Shown: piece by piece, positions 7,165-16,225 of the stretch
Layout: each line of letters opens with the position of its first letter
Position numbering within the stretch: position 1 is the first letter of the stretch
Source of the DNA: an uncultured Flavobacteriaceae bacterium
GTDB lineage: Bacteria; Bacteroidota; Bacteroidia; Flavobacteriales; Flavobacteriaceae
DNA length: 64,000 bases
NCBI GenBank assembly: GCA_947494695.1
Contig: CANLWB010000008.1
Coordinates: 248,001 to 312,000 of the forward strand
Direction of reading: 5' to 3'
The notes under the pieces: model-generated
Seen by the model: the letters and a program-made list of their open reading frames with translations, nothing else
What the model was told of the DNA's origin: nothing
The model's database searches: none
Position numbers and translations under genes: made by a program

Positions 7165-9708
7165 TTACTTTGACTTTAAAACAAGGACATCTGTAGACCA
7201 TGTCCCATTTGATGCTTTCACCTCTATGTCTCCACTTTTATTGGTCGACTGAATGAACACGACAGCCTTTCCGTGGTGCGTTGTTATGCTATTGGTTTTA
7301 TGTGAAGAAACATTTTTCTCCCAGCCATTGTCCACACCTATATTTTCCGCTTCCCCTGTTATGCTGAACGTTATGTCTTCCTCGGCATCTGTAATAAGCT
7401 CCTCATTTTCGTCCAGAAGTTCTATGCTTACTACTGCAACGTCATAGCCATCTGCTTTAAGGTCTTGTTTATTAGATGATATTGCAATTTTCGATAGTTT
7501 GCCCTGACTTTTTAAAGTGTATTCATCTACGGGCTTACCGTTATTGTAGCCGACTACTTTTAACTCTCCTTCCTTGTATGGCACCAACCATTTAATAATG
7601 TTATCGTCCTGAAAATCGGAACGTTTTTGTATTCCAAGAGACGCTCCATTTAAAAACAATTCTGCTTCCTCACAGTTTGTATATGTCTGAACAACAATAT
7701 CTTTATTGACTTCATAATTCCATTTCGGATGCACTTTATACCATTCCCACAAACGCAATTTGTTCCATACAGGCGGTGGGGTTAATTGTATATCGAACTT
7801 CCAGCCTTCTTTTTCGGTAAATGAAAACTCTGATGTTTCGGCCGGAGTCGTCACCATATATACTTTTGGATTTTCTTTCCATAGACATTCAAAAAAGTGA
7901 CCTCTAGGTGTTTTAAAACCGGCATAATCGAAAAACGAAATCTCCAGACCTTTTCTAGGCCAGGGTCCAGCTTCTCCCATATACGCAAAACCTGTCCAGG
8001 CAAAGATTCCTGCAACAAAGTCGCGCTCTTCGCACGCCTTCCACTCTTCATACGCCCCCCAGTTCTCTGAACCCAAAATCTTCAAATTGGGATACTGTTT
8101 ATGTGCTGCATCATAATCTGACATTCTGTAATTAAAACCAAAAACATCTACAGCCGTACCATAGCCACTAACCATGCCAACAGAGGGCAGTACACTTCCG
8201 CAAACTGTAGGGCGACTGGTATCAATGTCTTTAACCCAATTAACCAATTGTTTAGCCGTCGTAGCTAATGGGTCTGAGCCTTCTATATTTTTATCAAAGG
8301 CCTCTTTTATGGCCACTGGGTCGTAATTTGGAACAAAATCGTAACCGTCTGCATTAGATTCTACGTTAACATCATTAAATGTTTTTGAATAATGCGGAAA
8401 TGTCCATTCTATTTCATTACCTATACTCCACATAATTACCGAAGGGTGATTAAAATCACGTAAGATTAAATCTTTTAAATCGCGTTCTGCCCAGGTATTA
8501 AATTCTTCCGGATACGCTTTGGAAGCTTCTTCGGATGCAGCATTATCGCCTAAATAGACTAAGCTTTTCCCTTTTGGGTTATTCCATTCGTCGAAAGCCT
8601 CTGCCATAACCAATACGCCTTTTTCATCACAAACCTCCATCAATTCCACAGCATGGGGGTTATGAGCCATACGTACTGCATTTACTCCAATGGCTTTTAG
8701 CTGATCGATACGATATTCCCAAATGGCTTTTGGAACAGCAGCTCCAACAGCACCGGCATCATGATGTAGATTGACACCTTTTATTTTAAAGTTTTTACCA
8801 TTTAAAGAAAAGCCCTTATTCGCATCAAAATTAAACGTACGAATTCCAAAGACTTCCGATACATCGTCAATGAGTCTATCTTCAACAAATAACTGAGTTT
8901 CTAAAGTGTATAAGTTCGGAACATCTAAGTCCCACAATTTAGGATTTTTAACTTGAAGAATGTCTTTATTCGATGTCTCTAAATTTACAGAGATCGTTTT
9001 TTCTGAAACCAACTTCCCATCTGCATCAATAATAGTATATTTAATTTGCCCTTTTTCAATGAATGCCTCACTTGGGTTTTCAACTTTCGTGGTCACATTA
9101 ACCTCGGCTACTTCGGGAGAAACTTTTGGTGTTGTAATCTGCACACCCCACTGTTTGATATGTAGAGGATTGGTTTTTATTAACTGTACTTTTCTATAAA
9201 TTCCTGAACCTGTATACCAACGAGAATCTACATAAGCTGTTCTATCTACTTTTACGGCTATAATATTTTTCGAGCCGTCAAATTTTAAGTGTTTAGACAA
9301 ATTATAAGAGAATGTGCTATAACCATAGGGTCTTTTTCCCAGAAAATGACCATTTATCCAAACACTTGAATTGTTATAAACCCCATCAAAAACCACTTGA
9401 ATGACGCGCTCTTTATCAGCTTCAGAAAGCGTGAATGCTTTTCGATACCATCCGATACCTCCTGGTACAAAACCACTACTTGCTGCTGTATTTTCTTTTT
9501 GATAGCCTTCTTCTATACTCCAATCATGCGGCACCTTTACCGCTTTCCATTCAGAATCATTAAAATCTGGTTTTGAAGCCGTATCATCATTAACAAGGCT
9601 AAATTTCCAACCATGATTAAAATCTTCTATGTCGCGAACGGTATCGGTTTGCTTGTCTCCGCAAGCAACAAGAGTTATCAAAAAGGCAAAAAGGTAAACA
9701 ATTCTCAT
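7165..9708 (-). CDS. GH2 beta-galactosidase-like lipoprotein
   Basis: An 847-residue glycoside hydrolase of family 2. The lipobox VAC (Cys16) predicts membrane anchoring facing the periplasm. Order: sugar-binding domain (about 25-180), immunoglobulin-like domain (about 185-290, ending in FGIRTF), TIM barrel (about 298-600) and C-terminal beta domains of the DUF4982/invasin type. Catalytic candidates are Glu432 in SIGNEIEW (acid/base) and Glu548 in GSENW (nucleophile). VNAVRMAHNPH is the standard GH2 substrate-site block. It is the last gene of the operon that starts with the alcohol dehydrogenase at 14497, 46 bases after the ferredoxin reductase. It should remove terminal beta-linked galactose, possibly after demethylation, from porphyran oligosaccharides. 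The exact substrate is inference from neighbours. Confidence 0.9.
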   Translation of the reverse strand: MRIVYLFAFLITLVACGDKQTDTVRDIEDFNHGWKFSLVNDDTASKPDFNDSEWKAVKVPHDWSIEEGYQKENTAASSGFVPGGIGWYRKAFTLSEADKERVIQVVFDGVYNNSSVWINGHFLGKRPYGYSTFSYNLSKHLKFDGSKNIIAVKVDRTAYVDSRWYTGSGIYRKVQLIKTNPLHIKQWGVQITTPKVSPEVAEVNVTTKVENPSEAFIEKGQIKYTIIDADGKLVSEKTISVNLETSNKDILQVKNPKLWDLDVPNLYTLETQLFVEDRLIDDVSEVFGIRTFNFDANKGFSLNGKNFKIKGVNLHHDAGAVGAAVPKAIWEYRIDQLKAIGVNAVRMAHNPHAVELMEVCDEKGVLVMAEAFDEWNNPKGKSLVYLGDNAASEEASKAYPEEFNTWAERDLKDLILRDFNHPSVIMWSIGNEIEWTFPHYSKTFNDVNVESNADGYDFVPNYDPVAIKEAFDKNIEGSDPLATTAKQLVNWVKDIDTSRPTVCGSVLPSVGMVSGYGTAVDVFGFNYRMSDYDAAHKQYPNLKILGSENWGAYEEWKACEERDFVAGIFAWTGFAYMGEAGPWPRKGLEISFFDYAGFKTPRGHFFECLWKENPKVYMVTTPAETSEFSFTEKEGWKFDIQLTPPPVWNKLRLWEWYKVHPKWNYEVNKDIVVQTYTNCEEAELFLNGASLGIQKRSDFQDDNIIKWLVPYKEGELKVVGYNNGKPVDEYTLKSQGKLSKIAISSNKQDLKADGYDVAVVSIELLDENEELITDAEEDITFSITGEAENIGVDNGWEKNVSSHKTNSITTHHGKAVVFIQSTNKSGDIEVKASNGTWSTDVLVLKSK

Positions 9709-9754
9709 AATTTTATTTTAAATGAATGATATAAAAATAACAGCAGGTCATGAA

Positions 9755-11017
9755 CTACACCGTTTCTACTAAGAGGTTTTTAGGCTTAAGGGGTATGGTA
9801 ATATCGGCTAGCTTCGACTTATCTATCGTTGTAGCGTCTTTAATAAATTTTGTTCCTAAAACATAGGCTTTAGCATTGTTAACTGCATCAACCGCTAATA
9901 ACTCATCATCTTTAAAATACCAGATGGAAAATTTGACACCTTCACCGGGTTCCTCCCGCTGTAAAATACTAGTATAGCCTTCAGACAAACCTACCATTTG
10001 TAACTTCACATCATATTGATCTGACCAAAACCATGGTATGGAATTATACGTCGGTTTTTTTCCAGAGATAGCCGCAGCAGCAACCTTGGCCTGATCTACG
10101 GCGTTTTGCACTGATTCTAATCGTATACGACGTTTGTAGCGTGGATTGTAATGATATGTACAATCTCCAATAGCATAAATATTTTCATCATTGGTACATG
10201 CTGTTTCATCTACAGCTATACCATTTTCAATGTGCAAACCGGCTTCTTTAGCTAATTCCAGATTAACCTTAATACCTACACCTACAACAATGATATCGGC
10301 TTCGAAAGTAGCTCCGTCTTCACAGATAATAGTATTAACGTGATCTTCGGTCTTAATACCTACAACATTTTTACCTGTTAATATGTCTACTCCATTTGTA
10401 GCATGTAGTTGCTTAAAGAAGCTGGACATTTCCGGAGTGGTGACTCTGGCCAAAATACGTTCTTCCCGTTCTAACACAGTAACAATACCCCCCATCTTCT
10501 TTAAGGATGCGGCGGTTTCCAAACCTATATAACCACCACCTATAACGACTATACGTTTATTGGAACTCGCGCGATAGGCATGACGAATATTTTCGACATC
10601 GTTAGCGGTTCTCAAAGGATACACATGACGCGCATTATCTATTCCCGGTATTGGTGGAATTAGGGGACGTGCCCCTGTGGCCAGAACTAATTTATCGTAT
10701 TTCTGCATATTGCCATCACTCAAAACAACCGTCTTATCATTGCGGTTTATAGCGCTTACAGTAAGACCTAAATTCAAGTTGATGTTCTCATTTTTATAGC
10801 TGTCTGCAGATTTTAACAGGTTTGCCTCAATACCATCTTCACTGGTAAGATATGCTTTTGAAAGTGGAGGACGATGGTACGGAAGTTCAGGGTCCTTATC
10901 AAATAGTATAATATCACCCTCCCAGCCTTCTTTTCGTAGGGAAAATGCGAAGTTAACACCAGCATGACTCGCACCAATGACCACACAAATATGATCCTTT
11001 GTATTATTAGTTTCCAT
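9755..11017 (-). CDS. FAD-dependent ferredoxin reductase of a P450 system
   Basis: A 420-residue pyridine nucleotide-disulfide oxidoreductase of the rubredoxin/putidaredoxin reductase type. Two dinucleotide-binding motifs are visible: VVIGASHAG near the N terminus (FAD) and VVIGGGYIGLETA in the middle (NAD(P)H); IYAIGDC is the conserved FAD-contacting block. It passes electrons from NAD(P)H to the 2Fe-2S ferredoxin encoded 17 bases upstream and thus to the P450. The same reductase/ferredoxin/P450 trio is known for 6-O-methyl-D-galactose demethylation in Zobellia galactanivorans and Formosa agariphila (Reisky et al. 2018). Confidence 0.92.
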   Translation of the reverse strand: METNNTKDHICVVIGASHAGVNFAFSLRKEGWEGDIILFDKDPELPYHRPPLSKAYLTSEDGIEANLLKSADSYKNENINLNLGLTVSAINRNDKTVVLSDGNMQKYDKLVLATGARPLIPPIPGIDNARHVYPLRTANDVENIRHAYRASSNKRIVVIGGGYIGLETAASLKKMGGIVTVLEREERILARVTTPEMSSFFKQLHATNGVDILTGKNVVGIKTEDHVNTIICEDGATFEADIIVVGVGIKVNLELAKEAGLHIENGIAVDETACTNDENIYAIGDCTYHYNPRYKRRIRLESVQNAVDQAKVAAAAISGKKPTYNSIPWFWSDQYDVKLQMVGLSEGYTSILQREEPGEGVKFSIWYFKDDELLAVDAVNNAKAYVLGTKFIKDATTIDKSKLADITIPLKPKNLLVETV

Positions 11018-11034
11018 TAGATATGTTTAGGAAC

Positions 11035-11349
11035 TTAATCTGATTCTGCTACTTGAAGTACCAATCCATCAAGTTTTTCAGTAATTTCAAGTTGACAACA
11101 TAAACGACTGCGCTCGTTCGAGTAATCGTTTAAATCCAACATATCCTCTTCAATCTCACTAGCCTCTCCTGTCTTTTCCAGGTGATCTGGATCAACGTGT
11201 ACATGACAGGTTGCACAGGAGCAAACACCTCCACAATCTCCATCAATTCCAGGAACACTATTATCTACTGCCAATTGCATTACAGAACCCGTAGTTCCTT
11301 CTAATGTTATGGTCTTATCATCGGTTGTTATAAATGTTATCTTTGCCAT
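11035..11349 (-). CDS. 2Fe-2S ferredoxin
   Basis: A 104-residue adrenodoxin/putidaredoxin-type ferredoxin. The cluster ligands are Cys39, Cys45 and Cys48 (C-x5-C-x2-C inside DCGGVCSCATC) plus Cys84 or Cys85 in RLCCQL. GDCGGVCSC and the acidic DLNDYSNERSRL stretch are typical of P450 electron carriers. It sits between the P450 and the reductase genes in the same operon and would shuttle single electrons between them in the cytoplasm. Confidence 0.93.
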   Translation of the reverse strand: MAKITFITTDDKTITLEGTTGSVMQLAVDNSVPGIDGDCGGVCSCATCHVHVDPDHLEKTGEASEIEEDMLDLNDYSNERSRLCCQLEITEKLDGLVLQVAESD

Positions 11350-11393
11350 AGTCTTTAAATTTTAAATGCTTTATAAAAAGGGATCTTAGGTGA

Positions 11394-12551
11394 TTACCTT
11401 TTATGAAATTTCACAGTAAGATTATTAAATCCTACTTTACGTTTAAACTCTCCTAATTCTTCAATATTTTCGTTGTAATCAATGATGTCTATTGATTTCA
11501 CCTTCTTTGCCAGGGTTGTTAATAAGATATTGGTAATCTGACGTGCATGTGTTGCCCCTAAACAATTGTGATGACTAAATCCAAAAGCAACATGCGGGTT
11601 CACTTTTCTATCTAAAACAATATCATTTGGATTTTCAAACACCTTCTCATCTCTATTTGCGGATGCCCAGCATAATGAAATACGGGTATCTTCTTTTATA
11701 GCATGTTCACAGACCTCGGTATCTTCGGTTACAACGCGCCCCATTTGCGTTAACGGTGAGAAATAACGAATTAATTCTTCTACTGCTTTAGTTGTTATCT
11801 CCGGCTCTGCCAGTAATCGATCAAGAGATTCGGGATGTTCGGCGAAATAGGCAACCGAATTTGTTATGGTATTAATTACGGTATCTCGTCCTCCGGCAAA
11901 GGTTAAAATCATAACCCCCTTAACCTCTTCACGAGTTAATTTTTTACCGTTTACCTGAGCGGCCAAAAGCATGGAATATAAATCGTCTCCAGGTTTTTCA
12001 ATAGCTTCTGTTATTTTTTCATCAATATAATCGTAAAGTATATTGGCTTTATCTCCATCTAAAGCTTCTCCCTCACTTCTAAAAACATGGGTTCCCCAGG
12101 AAATCCAAGTTTCAGATTCTTCATAAGGGATATTTAATAAAAGTGTTAGAGCTCGCGATTGTAAACGCAAAGCAAATTCACTAACCACTTCTACAGTGTC
12201 TTGGGCTAATACCTCATCAACAATGTCATTAATTTGCTGTGTTAACGTTGCTTTATATGCTTCTTCCAACGGACGTTTAAACCAGGGGTCTACTAAAGCT
12301 CGAAAATCTTTATGTTCTGGCGGATCTACCTCAAATGGTATTTGTCTGGTATCACGAATGTTAACTTCTGAAGGTATGACAATGCGACCTGGTTCTGCTC
12401 CTGATTGGAATGTTTTCCAATTATGGGCACATTTACGTAAATTTTTTAACCCTAAAATCATGGTAACCGGATCGTTTTGATCATCCATTTCTCCATAGCC
12501 CTTAAGTTCTCTAACCTCCTTAAAAGGATCTGGAAGCTCACTCTTTTCCAT
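11394..12551 (-). CDS. Cytochrome P450, probable 6-O-methyl-D-galactose demethylase (CYP236-like)
   Basis: A 385-residue soluble bacterial P450. The I-helix oxygen motif is AGGRDT (219-224), the ExxR pair is Glu259/Arg262 in EELIRY, and the haem-ligand loop is FGFSHHNCLG with Cys330; the usual second Gly of the loop is Ser. With its own ferredoxin and reductase, an alcohol dehydrogenase and a GH2 in a galactan locus, it fits the CYP236-type monooxygenases that convert 6-O-methyl-D-galactose, abundant in porphyran, to D-galactose and formaldehyde. The substrate call rests on this conserved context and overall resemblance, not on a measured identity. The start ATG lies 10 bases after the esterase stop. 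Confidence 0.9.
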   Translation of the reverse strand: MEKSELPDPFKEVRELKGYGEMDDQNDPVTMILGLKNLRKCAHNWKTFQSGAEPGRIVIPSEVNIRDTRQIPFEVDPPEHKDFRALVDPWFKRPLEEAYKATLTQQINDIVDEVLAQDTVEVVSEFALRLQSRALTLLLNIPYEESETWISWGTHVFRSEGEALDGDKANILYDYIDEKITEAIEKPGDDLYSMLLAAQVNGKKLTREEVKGVMILTFAGGRDTVINTITNSVAYFAEHPESLDRLLAEPEITTKAVEELIRYFSPLTQMGRVVTEDTEVCEHAIKEDTRISLCWASANRDEKVFENPNDIVLDRKVNPHVAFGFSHHNCLGATHARQITNILLTTLAKKVKSIDIIDYNENIEELGEFKRKVGFNNLTVKFHKR

Positions 12552-12561
12552 AGGTATATAT

Positions 12562-13365
12562 TTATTGTTTTAAAATCTCATTAAAAAACACAATAGTTTC
12601 TTTTATGTGTGTTTCCCAGTAAATCCACTCATGTTTTCCTGGGTTTTCTTTATAGATATGAGGAATATTTAAATCGTTTAATTGCTGATGCAAGGTTCTA
12701 TTCCCTTCGATAAGTTCATCATCCTTTCCACAATCAAACCTAAATGGCGGTAGATTTTCTCTATGCTTTAGTATGGTTGCAATAACGGATTCATTTTCTT
12801 TTTCAGTCTGATTATAGGATGTTATCTCTTCTTCAACAAATAAGGCCATTTCGTCAACAACTGTAATGGAAGACAGTCCTGAAACCCCGGAAAACTTATC
12901 ATGATATTTAATCCCCAGGCGTAACGCTCCAAAACCTCCCATAGACAAGCCAGCAATACACAATTTGGAGGCATTGCTTGCCTGTGGAATGAGTTCAATA
13001 ACGGCATTGGGTACATCTTCCACAATCCACTTCTCAAAATCGGAGTTTTCATGGGGTAGATAGGCACTTCCATCTCCCCATAAACCATCCGAGGGCATTG
13101 CTACAATCATATGTCTTATGTCTCCATTTTCAATCCACGCATTCATTTTTAAATGAATTCCGGTTTTCTGCGACCAAATCCAGTGACTTCCATAAACCCC
13201 ATGTAATAGAATAACAATAGGTAAATCGGATAAATTTTCACCAGGTGGAACATAAACACTAATATCTCCCCGATGTTTTAAATGCTTACTTTTTACGGTA
13301 ATATGCCGTAAATTGTTTGCTTCAAAACGAGGGTCTGATAGTTCTGTGGTTTTAAATTTTGACAT
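12562..13365 (-). CDS. Esterase D/S-formylglutathione hydrolase-like alpha/beta hydrolase
   Basis: A 267-residue alpha/beta hydrolase without a signal peptide. Visible are the oxyanion segment VILLHGVYGSHWIW, nucleophile elbow GLSMGG and catalytic His in PGKHEWIYW, as in the putative-esterase family that includes esterase D and S-formylglutathione hydrolase. It lies 13 bases after the alcohol dehydrogenase and 10 bases before the P450, so the three are co-transcribed. Because P450 demethylation releases formaldehyde, a thiol-formyl ester hydrolase is an attractive role; deacylation of an algal sugar ester is the alternative. The family is clear, the substrate is not. Confidence 0.85.
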   Translation of the reverse strand: MSKFKTTELSDPRFEANNLRHITVKSKHLKHRGDISVYVPPGENLSDLPIVILLHGVYGSHWIWSQKTGIHLKMNAWIENGDIRHMIVAMPSDGLWGDGSAYLPHENSDFEKWIVEDVPNAVIELIPQASNASKLCIAGLSMGGFGALRLGIKYHDKFSGVSGLSSITVVDEMALFVEEEITSYNQTEKENESVIATILKHRENLPPFRFDCGKDDELIEGNRTLHQQLNDLNIPHIYKENPGKHEWIYWETHIKETIVFFNEILKQ

Positions 13366-13378
13366 GAATTATCTTTTC

Positions 13379-14497
13379 TTAATCAAATACAATAACGCCC
13401 TTAGCGTTTTTACCAGAGAGCATATCATCAAAAGCCTGTTGCAGACTTTCCAAAGGATATGTTCTGGTGATCATTTCGTCTAGCATGATATCACCGTCCT
13501 TGTAGTGTTGAATGATTTTTGGAAAATCTTTTTGCGGATTGCATTTCCCATATAACGGATTGATATATATTTTATCCCACTCAAACAATTCCATATTAAT
13601 TAAGACCTCTTGTTCGATTCCACTTACCTGAACTGCGGTTCCTGCGTTTCTAACCATGGCTAATGGTGCTGCTCCAAGCTCTGGAATTGCTGTACACTCG
13701 AAAGCATAATCGGCGCCTCGTCCGTTGGTCATTTCTTTTACCTTTTCAGCAGCTTTTAGTAAGCCCTTATCATTTTTATCGGCTAAGATGGTGTGTGTCG
13801 CACCAAATTCTACCGCCATATCTAGTCGAGTTTGATTAATATCTATCGCTATAATTTTAGAGGCTTTAGATACTTTTATACCTTGAATAACATTGAGACC
13901 TACACCTCCAGTTCCTAAAACAACAGCCGAACTGTTCTCGGCTACGCGAGCCGTATTTACCGCAGATCCAAAACCCGTCATAACACCACAGCTTACAATA
14001 CTTGCTGCACTAAAAGACATATCTTGTATTGGGTTTTTAACCACTGCGGACTCTTTTACCAGTGTGTATTCTGCAAGTGTTCCTATATTAAAAGAGCGTT
14101 CTATTGGAGTACCGTTTAAAGTTGCGCCTTCTATATGTGCATGTCCTTCTGTATAACCGTTTGCACCAGCTACTACAGGAGAATTATTTTCACAGATGTG
14201 TTCGTTCTCATTTTCGCATTGAAAACAGGTTCCGCATGGTGTTGCCCAGTTTAATATAACGGCATCACCAACCTTAACACTCGTAATATCGGCTCCCACA
14301 GCTTCTACAATTCCCGCGCCTTCATGTCCCATAATAATAGGCTTTCCCCAGGTTAACGAGTCGTGGTCTGTATGACATAACCCTGCTGCTTTTATAGCTA
14401 CTAGAACCTCATCTCTTTTTGGTTCCTGAACTTCGATTGTATCAATAGAAAAACTACCATCTCCGTGAGCGATGGCTGCTTTGCATTTTAGACTCAT
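13379..14497 (-). CDS. Zinc-dependent alcohol dehydrogenase (class III-like)
   Basis: A 372-residue medium-chain dehydrogenase. Catalytic zinc ligands are in GLCHTDHD, GHEGAGIVE and SCGVMTGFG; the structural zinc lobe has four cysteines in CGTCFQCENENEHIC; the NAD site is VVLGTGGVGLNVIQG. Length and motifs fit class III alcohol/S-(hydroxymethyl)glutathione dehydrogenases. It is the first gene of the P450 operon and faces the AraC gene. An obvious hypothesis is handling of the formaldehyde released by the P450, with the esterase as the next step; a role on another alcohol or aldehyde of algal origin is equally possible. ADH genes accompany the known CYP236 loci. Confidence 0.9.
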   Translation of the reverse strand: MSLKCKAAIAHGDGSFSIDTIEVQEPKRDEVLVAIKAAGLCHTDHDSLTWGKPIIMGHEGAGIVEAVGADITSVKVGDAVILNWATPCGTCFQCENENEHICENNSPVVAGANGYTEGHAHIEGATLNGTPIERSFNIGTLAEYTLVKESAVVKNPIQDMSFSAASIVSCGVMTGFGSAVNTARVAENSSAVVLGTGGVGLNVIQGIKVSKASKIIAIDINQTRLDMAVEFGATHTILADKNDKGLLKAAEKVKEMTNGRGADYAFECTAIPELGAAPLAMVRNAGTAVQVSGIEQEVLINMELFEWDKIYINPLYGKCNPQKDFPKIIQHYKDGDIMLDEMITRTYPLESLQQAFDDMLSGKNAKGVIVFD

Positions 14498-14579
14498 ACC
14501 CTTGTCATTTTTTTATAATAGGTTCAAAATTATGCATAATACACCTTTTAAAAAGTACGTATTCTAACCAAATAATAAT

Positions 14580-14621
14580 GTATTTTGACTATTTTTACTA
14601 TTTTAAACAAAATACTAGTCA
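14580..14621. promoter_or_regulatory. Dyad symmetry between the P450 operon and AraC gene
   Basis: GTATTTTG (14580-14587) pairs with CAAAATAC (14608-14615) over a 20-base spacer, and TGACTA (14586-14591) pairs with TAGTCA (14616-14621). The dyads occupy the 151-base gap between divergent promoters and are a plausible site for the adjacent AraC regulator. Confidence 0.4.
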
Positions 14622-14648
14622 GAATTGAATATTTAAAGTATCCAATAA

Positions 14649-15509
14649 GTGAAAGCACAGTTAGAAAAAATAGCAGCTCCTTTAGAAAACTCGTTTAAAT
14701 CTTTTATTTATCAAAATAACAGATTTGATGCGCCCTGGCATTTTCACCCAGAATTTGAACTCACTTATATTGTTAAAGGCAAAGGGATGCGGTATGTTGG
14801 TAACACGATTCAAAAGTTTGAGGAAGGTGATTTTGTCCTCTTAGGATCGAACCTTCCACATTGCTGGAAGAATACAGAAACCAATGACGGTCTTGTGGAA
14901 TCCATTATTTTTCAATGGGATGAAAACCTCTTAGGTAAGGATTGGATTTTAAAACGTGAATTTTTCGAAATTAAAAAACTCCTACACAAGGCTTCAAAGG
15001 GTATCAAGTTTCACCAAAAAACGGCCGAAAACTATTTAAAAAAACTAAAAGACATCTTAGAACAGCCCCCGTTTAAAAAAATGATTCATTTTTTAGAGTT
15101 TTTAGAAACACTAAGTCAAGTTAAAGAATACGACACCTTATGCTCGCCAAACTTTACCCCTATATTAAATAGAAAAGCAACCAATAGAATTGAAACCGTT
15201 TATCATTTCGTAAGACATAATTATGATAAGAAAATAAAACTCAGTGATGTATCAAATCTGGTTTCTATGAGCGATGAAGCATTTTGTCGTTTCTTTAAAA
15301 AATCATTCGATAAATCCTTTTTCACCTTTATAAATGAATACCGCATAAACTTGGCCTGCAAATTACTTTCTGAAACGAATAAGCAAGTTGGACAAATTGC
15401 ATATGAGTGCGGTTATGAAAGTCTACCTTTCTTTTACAAGCAATTTCAAAAATTCATGAATTGTTCGCCGCTTGTATTTAGAAAATCTTATTTAAAAGTA
15501 AATATTTAG
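14649..15509 (+). CDS. AraC family transcriptional regulator
   Basis: A 286-residue regulator that starts with GTG at 14649. The N-terminal cupin-like sensor has WHFHPEFELTYIVKGKG and GDFVLLGSNLPHCW; the C-terminal double helix-turn-helix (about 180-283) has LSDVSNLVSMSDEAFCRFFKK and IAYECGYESLPFFYKQFQKF. It is divergent from the P450/GH2 operon and most likely senses a galactan-derived sugar. It is a relative of the AraC gene at 58085-58951, with the same domain order and similar HFHPE/HHHRE and LPH motifs, so the two ends of the locus may be controlled by sister regulators. Confidence 0.9.
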   Translation: MKAQLEKIAAPLENSFKSFIYQNNRFDAPWHFHPEFELTYIVKGKGMRYVGNTIQKFEEGDFVLLGSNLPHCWKNTETNDGLVESIIFQWDENLLGKDWILKREFFEIKKLLHKASKGIKFHQKTAENYLKKLKDILEQPPFKKMIHFLEFLETLSQVKEYDTLCSPNFTPILNRKATNRIETVYHFVRHNYDKKIKLSDVSNLVSMSDEAFCRFFKKSFDKSFFTFINEYRINLACKLLSETNKQVGQIAYECGYESLPFFYKQFQKFMNCSPLVFRKSYLKVNI

Positions 15510-15600
15510 ACGCTTCATCGTTTTAAATCTTATTATAAAAGCATTTATGACCAAATTCAACACTTCCGTAACACTTTTGGAAACAAATTCAACCACAACC

Positions 15601-15861
15601 CTATCCATCTATATTGTTAATCTCCAATAAAATATCTGCCAAGTATAGTTCATCTTGAACTTCATTATAAACATTTTTATTTTTATACCCCTGTTCAAAA
15701 AGCGCCTTTGCCTTTTCAAAACATATTCTCGCGCTATCCATCTTATTCAATCTCTTATATGATATCCCTTTATAGAAATAAGCTTCGGCTGAATTGTTCT
15801 TATTACTCACTAAACAGGCATCAAAGTTCTTTACATCGTAATTGCTGTATGGTTTCAGGTC
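15601..15861 (-). pseudogene. Remnant of a TPR protein
   Basis: An open stretch of about 86 codons after an in-frame TGA (15862-15864). It reads as one or two tetratricopeptide units (NFDACLVSNKNNSAEAYFYK, then GISYKRLNKMDSARICFEKA) followed by a YNEVQDELYLADILLE tail. No ATG gives a full-length protein; the first usable codon is a GTG at 15808-15810. It looks like the 3' end of a larger, mostly deleted TPR gene, stranded between AraC and GH16. A short expressed gene is less likely. Confidence 0.45.
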
Positions 15862-15965
15862 TCAAACATAAAAACAGCACACTAGGTTAAACTATAAATG
15901 CACCAAAAATCATCATCAATAGAACACTTTGTAAACTCCTTCACAATCCATGTTAAGATACAATA

Positions 15966-15993
15966 TGTGGTATCTATTTAAACATTTGTTTTC
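15966..15993 (+). promoter_or_regulatory. Degenerate copy of the TGTC-N12-CAAATGTTTT motif
   Basis: TGTGG (15966-15970), 12 bases, then CATTTGTTTTC (15983-15993). The spacing equals that of the three stronger copies at 43850, 45612 and 51854. It ends 68 bases before the ATG at 16061, similar to the 75 bases at 45714. Confidence 0.35.
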
Positions 15994-16060
15994 TTCTATC
16001 ATATAAGAACAGTATACTTTTACGGTTATATGCCTTTACCGCCGTAAATAAACTTCCATT

Positions 16061-16174
16061 ATGAGAAAAAGAATTAGTACTTCTTTATTCCTCCTTTTAT
16101 TGTTAAGGTCGAGTTTTCAAGTTTTGAATGCACAATTATTTGCACCTGAATGGGAGCGTTTAAAAACACATTAG
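16061..16174 (+). pseudogene. 5' remnant of a secreted glycosidase gene, GH29-like
   Basis: A 37-codon reading frame: a signal peptide (MRKRISTSLFLLLLL, cleavage near LNAQ) followed by LFAPEWERLKTH and a TAG stop. The mature start matches the opening of GH29 alpha-L-fucosidases; the intact GH29 in this window begins YEPNWESIKKH. The catalytic domain is gone and the next gene starts 40-50 bases later. It looks like a deletion scar with promoter and leader retained. A functional 37-residue exported peptide cannot be excluded. Confidence 0.5.
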
Positions 16175-16225
16175 TTCTAATTGGTAAAGCTTTAATTCCC
16201 TATAAACAATACAATGATTAGTCGT

